A stretch of DNA of 64,000 nt from an uncultured Dehalococcoidia bacterium. GTDB taxonomy: Bacteria > Chloroflexota > Dehalococcoidia > Lucifugimonadales > UBA3495. The DNA is taken from the NCBI GenBank assembly GCA_958296385.1, contig OY282494.1, forward strand, positions 851,416 through 915,415, read 5' to 3'. The notes beneath the pieces are model-generated. The model searched no databases. It worked only from the letters and a program-made list of their open reading frames with translations, and had not been told where the DNA came from. Position 1 is the stretch's first letter. Each line of letters begins with the position of its first letter. Positions 60,075-64,000 of this stretch are shown here, piece after piece. The translations under genes were made by a program, and so were the position numbers.

Positions 60075-61124
60075 ATGGATTTTGCGCTGTTTTCGCACAT
60101 ACCGTGGCCGGAGGGCCGCACGCCCAAAGGGTTGTACGCCGACCTGATTGAACAGGCGATGGCAGGCGAGGAGCTGGGCTACGCGGCCATCTGGCTGGCC
60201 GAGCATCACTTCACGCGCTACGGGCTGGGGGCGTCGTCGCTGGTGCTGGCAGGCAACATTGCGGCGCGCACCGCACGGATACGGCTGGGCACGGCGGTGC
60301 TGATTCCCCCGCTGCACAACCCGGTGCGGCTGGCCGAGGATACGGCAACGCTGGACGTAATCAGCGATGGTCGGCTGGACGTGGGCTTTGGCCGGGGCGC
60401 CGCCGCCTCGGAATACGTCAACTTTGGCGTAGCGCACGCCGAAAGCCAGGCCCGCTACCGGGAAACCATCGAGATGGTCGAGTCCCTTTGGACGACGCCG
60501 AATTACACGTTCCAGGGCCAGTATTACAGCGTAGAGGGCCTGAATCTGGCTCCAACGCCCCTGCAACAGCCGCATCCGCCGGTGTACGTGGCGGCCACCC
60601 GCAGCGTGGAATCGCTGGACTTCGTCGCCAACTCCGGCCGGCGGCTCATCATCGGCGTAGTGCTGGACACCGCCGACGCCATTGACCTGCTGCAACGCTA
60701 CCTGGAGCTGGCCAAGCAGGCCGGCAACCCCGCCGTCGCCGCCGACGTGCCGGTGTTCCGCTACTGCTACGTCGCTGAAACCGAGGAGGCGGCCCATCGG
60801 GACGCCCGTGAGGCGCTGAACTGGACGCTGGACGTCAACACCTGGCGCCGGGAGTTCAAGGTGGGCAGCGAGGTCTATCAAAGCCTGGACGAGTACCGTA
60901 GCCGGCGCACCGAGTTTCCGCCGTCGTATGAGTACCTGGCGACAAACCGGGCCTTTATCGGAACGCCGGACCAGTGCGCCGCCCAGATACAGGCGTTGCA
61001 CGACGCCGGCGTGCGCTACTTCGGCTGCAACTTCGCCTTTGGCGGGCTGGACAACGGCAAGCAGCTGAAATCAATGGAACTGTTCGCCCGCGAAGTAATG
61101 CCCCGGTTCGCCGACGCGGAGTAG
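60075..61124 (+). CDS. LLM-class flavin-dependent oxidoreductase (copy 2)
   Basis: This 349-residue luciferase-like monooxygenase is of the group with an AEHHF motif (WLAEHHFTRYG) near the N-terminus, as in bacterial luciferase alpha and alkanal monooxygenases. RIRLGTAVLIPPLHNPVRLAED and DGRLDVGFGRGAAASE follow. It is closer to true FMN-dependent monooxygenases than copy 1. The ATG at 60075 is chosen after AGATTAGGG. It is transcribed away from the RND pump gene, with a shared 280-base spacer holding both promoters. Confidence 0.87.
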   Translation: MDFALFSHIPWPEGRTPKGLYADLIEQAMAGEELGYAAIWLAEHHFTRYGLGASSLVLAGNIAARTARIRLGTAVLIPPLHNPVRLAEDTATLDVISDGRLDVGFGRGAAASEYVNFGVAHAESQARYRETIEMVESLWTTPNYTFQGQYYSVEGLNLAPTPLQQPHPPVYVAATRSVESLDFVANSGRRLIIGVVLDTADAIDLLQRYLELAKQAGNPAVAADVPVFRYCYVAETEEAAHRDAREALNWTLDVNTWRREFKVGSEVYQSLDEYRSRRTEFPPSYEYLATNRAFIGTPDQCAAQIQALHDAGVRYFGCNFAFGGLDNGKQLKSMELFAREVMPRFADAE

Positions 61125-61200
61125 GCCGGCTGCTATGGTATGATGCGGGCGCGCCGTCATCCCGAAATTCCCGACCAAAATCCCCGAGGAGGTTAGTCCT

Positions 61201-62652
61201 GTGACCGCCGTAGCATCGGCTCCCGCCATTGCATCCCAACAGGCCGCAACCGACGGCCCTTTGCTTGCTCATCTGCTGCGCCGCGCCGGGTTTGGGGCTA
61301 CGCCGGCCGAGCTGGATTCGTACTGCCAGCGCGGTTACGACGCCACCGTAGAATGGCTGCTGCATCCGGAATACCGGCCGGGGCTGGATGAGGACATCAT
61401 CGAGCGGTATTACATCGACTGGAAGGAAAGCCGCAACATCGAGGGGGCGCTCACCGAAACGGTGTATCGGATGAACGGCAACGCCGGCGCTCGCCCGTTG
61501 CAGGAAAAGATAGCGTTGTTCTGGCACGGCGTGTTTGCCACCGGCCTGGCCAAAGTCCTGCACGAGAAGACCATGCTCAATCAGATTGATATGTTCCGGC
61601 AGTACGGCCTGGGCAGCTTTCGGGAACTGCTGGCGCAGCTGGCCCGGGACCCGGCGATGATATTCTGGCTGGACAACAACTTCAACCACAAGGACGCCAT
61701 CAACGAGAACTGGGGCCGGGAACTGCTGGAGCTGTTCTCGATGGGCGTGGGTATGGACGGGCAGGCCAACTATACCGAGGACGACGTGCAAGAGGCGGCC
61801 CGCGCCTTTACCGGCTGGACGATTGACGACGACAACGTGGCCAGCATCCCCTACGGCAAAACGCCCTGGCGGTTCCGCTACGACGCCGACGACCACGATG
61901 ACGGGGCCAAGACGTTTCTGGGCGAAACGGGCAACTTTAACGGCGACGACGTAATAGACATCATCTGCCGCCAGCCGGCCACGGCCCGGTTCGTCAGCCG
62001 GCATATCTACAACTTCTTTGTCGCCGACGACGCGCCGGTTCCGGCGTGGCAGAACACCCCGCCGGCCGACCCGGAGGCGATTGCGCTGCTTGAATCAGAG
62101 TATTTCCGCTCCGGCTATAACATCCGCGCGATGCTGCGGGTGCTATTCAATGCCGATTTTTTCAAGTCGGAAACGGCCCGCTTCGCCAGAGTCAAAAGCC
62201 CGACTGAGGTAGTGGTAGGGACCCTGCATCTGGTAGGCGATTTCAAGTTCCCTCGCGCCGGCGTGCTGGCCACTGCGCTGGAATGTCGCTATATGAACCA
62301 GGATTTGCTCAACCCGCCATCGGTAGAGGGCTGGCACACGGGCAAGGAATGGATTGACAGCGGCAGCATGGTAGAACGCATCAACTTCGTAGCCGACGAG
62401 CTGGGCAACCCGGCGCACAGCGGCATCCGCAGCATCGTTGACCGGCTGACGGCCGGCGGCGAATCTCTCGGCGCGGCCGACATCGTGGACGGCTGCCTGG
62501 AACTGCTGGGCTGGGTAATCCTGCGGGATGACAACCGGGCCGCTTTGGTGGCACAGGCCGCCGAGGCCCTGGAGGGTGGGGCGGCGCCGGAGCAGGTCAT
62601 CCTCAACACCTTGCGAATGATTGGCTCAACGCGGGAATACCAGTTTGCCTGA
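61201..62652 (+). CDS. DUF1800 protein (copy 2, orphan)
   Basis: This 483-residue DUF1800 protein starts with GTG after GAGGAGG. It shares with the copy at 32892-34298 long blocks such as INENWGRELLELFSMGVGMD, RQPATARF and LLNPPSVEGWHTGKEWIDS, so they are close paralogues. It has no signal peptide, only an Ala-rich start. The usual DUF1501 partner is absent here; the neighbours are an LLM oxidoreductase and an acyl-CoA dehydrogenase. This suggests a copy that works with the DUF1501 protein at 31740-32873 or alone. Confidence 0.88.
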   Translation: MTAVASAPAIASQQAATDGPLLAHLLRRAGFGATPAELDSYCQRGYDATVEWLLHPEYRPGLDEDIIERYYIDWKESRNIEGALTETVYRMNGNAGARPLQEKIALFWHGVFATGLAKVLHEKTMLNQIDMFRQYGLGSFRELLAQLARDPAMIFWLDNNFNHKDAINENWGRELLELFSMGVGMDGQANYTEDDVQEAARAFTGWTIDDDNVASIPYGKTPWRFRYDADDHDDGAKTFLGETGNFNGDDVIDIICRQPATARFVSRHIYNFFVADDAPVPAWQNTPPADPEAIALLESEYFRSGYNIRAMLRVLFNADFFKSETARFARVKSPTEVVVGTLHLVGDFKFPRAGVLATALECRYMNQDLLNPPSVEGWHTGKEWIDSGSMVERINFVADELGNPAHSGIRSIVDRLTAGGESLGAADIVDGCLELLGWVILRDDNRAALVAQAAEALEGGAAPEQVILNTLRMIGSTREYQFA

Positions 62653-62691
62653 ACCCGTCAGACCGGCGTTGCGCCGGTGGCCGGCAGTCCA

Positions 62692-63897
62692 ATGTCCATC
62701 CGATTAGAAACGATACCCTCCTCCGCCGCGCGCGTGATGAACGACGCGCAGTTGGAATTGGCGCTGGCCGCTGATGGGCTGGCGGTGGGGCGTTTTGCGG
62801 GGCGGGCGGCGGGTTACGATGCGGCGGCGGAGTTTCCTACCGAGAATTACGTTGACCTGCACGACGCCGGGCTGCTGACGCTGCGGGTGCCATCGGAGTA
62901 CGGCGGGCATGGCGTTGATCCGCTGACTTTTGCCATGTGCATCCTGGCGGTGGCGCGGGGGTGTCCGTCAACGGCGCTGACGCTGACGATGCACACCAAC
63001 GTGCTGGGGTCGTTTGTGGGCGGGTTGGGAACTGCGGAGCAGTGCTGGCGGTATTTTGGAGAGGCCGTTACCTACGGGCGCCTGTTTGCGTCCATCACCA
63101 GCGAGCCGGGGGCATCGGCGCGGGAGCGGTTCGTGCTGGGCACCACCTTTGCGCCCATCGGCAACGGCGGCTACCGGGTGCAGGGGGTAAAGCATTTCTG
63201 CTCGCTGGCCGACGCCGCCGATTACTTTTTTGTCTCCGGCATCCTTGAGGGCAGCAGCGGCGGGCCGGACAACATCATCTCGGCGATGATTCCCAGCGAT
63301 TCCAGCGGGGTAACCATTACCGGGCAGTGGGATGCGGTGGGGATGCGGGCGACGGCCAGCCACAGCGTTAGCTACGATGCCGATATGCCGGCCGATGAGG
63401 TGTTCGGCCCGCCGGGCCGCCTGCTGACGGCGGATTGGGGCAGCTTCTCGCTGGGCTACGCCGCCGTCTATCTGGGCATCGCCGAGGCCGCCTATGGCTA
63501 CATCACCGACTACGTTGGCGGCAAGTCGTGGACGCCCGACGGCGACGCTATCATCAACCATCCGGGCACGCAGCGGGCCATCGGCGAGATGAGCGTTGCC
63601 ATCCAGTCGGGGCGCCTGCTGCTGGTGGACGCCGCGCTGAGCGACCGCAGCGACCGGGCGGCAACGATGCTGGCCGTCAACCGGGCCAAGCAGCACTGCG
63701 CCGAGGTGGGGGTTTCGGTAACCGACGCAGCGATGCGACTGGCCGGCGGCGGCGGGCTTCTCAAATCATCGCCGCTGGAACGACTGCGGCGGGACGCACT
63801 ATCCGGCCCGGTAATGCCGCCGGCCAACGACCGTTGCCTGGAAACCATCGGCAAACTGGAATGCGGGCTGCCAGCGGTGACGGTTGAGCTGGGGTGA
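62692..63897 (+). CDS. Acyl-CoA dehydrogenase family protein
   Basis: This 401-residue acyl-CoA dehydrogenase-fold flavoprotein has LRVPSEYGGHGVDPLTFAMC at the N-terminal helices, ITSEPGASARER and GMRATASHSVSYDADMP in the beta domain, and a C-terminal helical bundle with RLAGGGGLLKSSPLERLRRD. It is close to the acyl-CoA dehydrogenase/SfnB/DszC-like group; the catalytic base is not clearly placed. The ATG at 62692 is used; a GTG at 62677 would add five residues. It follows the DUF1800 gene by 39 bases. Confidence 0.83.
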   Translation: MSIRLETIPSSAARVMNDAQLELALAADGLAVGRFAGRAAGYDAAAEFPTENYVDLHDAGLLTLRVPSEYGGHGVDPLTFAMCILAVARGCPSTALTLTMHTNVLGSFVGGLGTAEQCWRYFGEAVTYGRLFASITSEPGASARERFVLGTTFAPIGNGGYRVQGVKHFCSLADAADYFFVSGILEGSSGGPDNIISAMIPSDSSGVTITGQWDAVGMRATASHSVSYDADMPADEVFGPPGRLLTADWGSFSLGYAAVYLGIAEAAYGYITDYVGGKSWTPDGDAIINHPGTQRAIGEMSVAIQSGRLLLVDAALSDRSDRAATMLAVNRAKQHCAEVGVSVTDAAMRLAGGGGLLKSSPLERLRRDALSGPVMPPANDRCLETIGKLECGLPAVTVELG

Positions 63898-63935
63898 TGG
63901 TTTATCATAGTGGGAATGATTGGAGGATAAGTGCA

Positions 63936-64000
63936 ATGCAGGATCGCTACACAGGGGACATTGGAGATCTTGCCAAGCACGGGCTGTTGCGTGCGCTGAG
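63936..64000 (+). CDS. Start of a conserved hypothetical gene (cut by window end)
   Basis: A reading frame begins with ATG after TGGAGGATAAGTGCA and encodes MQDRYTGDIGDLAKHGLLRA before the window ends. The opening M-Q-D-R-Y-x-G-D-x-G-D is a recurrent start of a conserved hypothetical family of uncertain function. Nothing more can be said from 21 codons. Confidence 0.6.
   Translation, partial: MQDRYTGDIGDLAKHGLLRAL

Overview
The window is GC-rich and gene-dense, with 53 protein-coding calls (one low-confidence mini-ORF, one cut by the window end) and one tRNA. I see no prophage, insertion sequence, CRISPR array or rRNA. The gene content suggests an aerobic or facultative heterotroph of the Chloroflexota, perhaps a SAR202/Dehalococcoidia-like lineage. 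The reasons are three MmgE/PrpD proteins, two CaiB/BaiF CoA-transferases, two LLM flavin oxidoreductases, acyl-CoA dehydrogenase-fold enzymes, DUF1501/DUF1800 proteins, a T-box leader and a large CARDB surface protein. This assignment is inferred from gene families only.

Layout. 1-3.7 kb: MmgE/PrpD, quinone oxidoreductase, a Phd-like antitoxin with an internal 60-residue duplication, a PIN toxin and a DUF6884-like protein. 3.8-6.6 kb: a Trp-specific T-box leader, trpE, a VOC gene and trpG. 6.7-15.5 kb: a lipoprotein, a second MmgE/PrpD, then a minus-strand run with FluC, a sarcosine-oxidase-like flavoenzyme, an SMP-30 lactonase, a class IV aminotransferase, a 3-hydroxyisobutyrate dehydrogenase-like enzyme, two tandem HEPN/PaREP1-like proteins and a signal-less PhnD-like protein. 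15.6-24.9 kb: a GlcD/GlpC-type FAD/Fe-S dehydrogenase facing a 1745-residue CARDB protein and a second secreted protein. 25.1-31.7 kb: a plus-strand dehydrogenase/oxidoreductase/methyltransferase/LLM run, a cupin, tRNA-Thr(CGT) and an MqnA-like protein. 30.6-34.3 kb: NHL propeller, DUF1501 and DUF1800. 34.3-35.2 kb: a 0.9 kb non-coding stretch of degenerate repeats. 35.2-44.0 kb: rhodanese and OsmC, a MetE-core protein, two CoA-transferases, a FAS1-like hydratase, a third MmgE/PrpD and a haloacetate-dehalogenase-like hydrolase. 44.3-49.4 kb: an acyl-CoA-dehydrogenase-fold monooxygenase, hydantoinase, amidase and MFS exporter. 49.7-60 kb: a ThDP enzyme, an MFS pump, a phosphotriesterase-like lactonase, a CMD protein and an RND pump with an oversized adaptor. 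60-64 kb: LLM, a second DUF1800, an acyl-CoA dehydrogenase and the start of a conserved hypothetical gene.

How it works together. Most genes look catabolic: oxidising, CoA-activating, hydrating or hydrolysing small organic acids and nitrogen heterocycles, with exporters alongside. The only clear regulation is the T-box, which should let trpE-VOC-trpG be transcribed when tRNA-Trp is uncharged. No DNA-binding transcription factor was recognised in the 64 kb. Two non-coding themes recur: short (13-19 bp) tandem duplications packed into spacers next to start codons, and a dispersed family of 'GTCATTCTGAGCGCAGCG' repeats.
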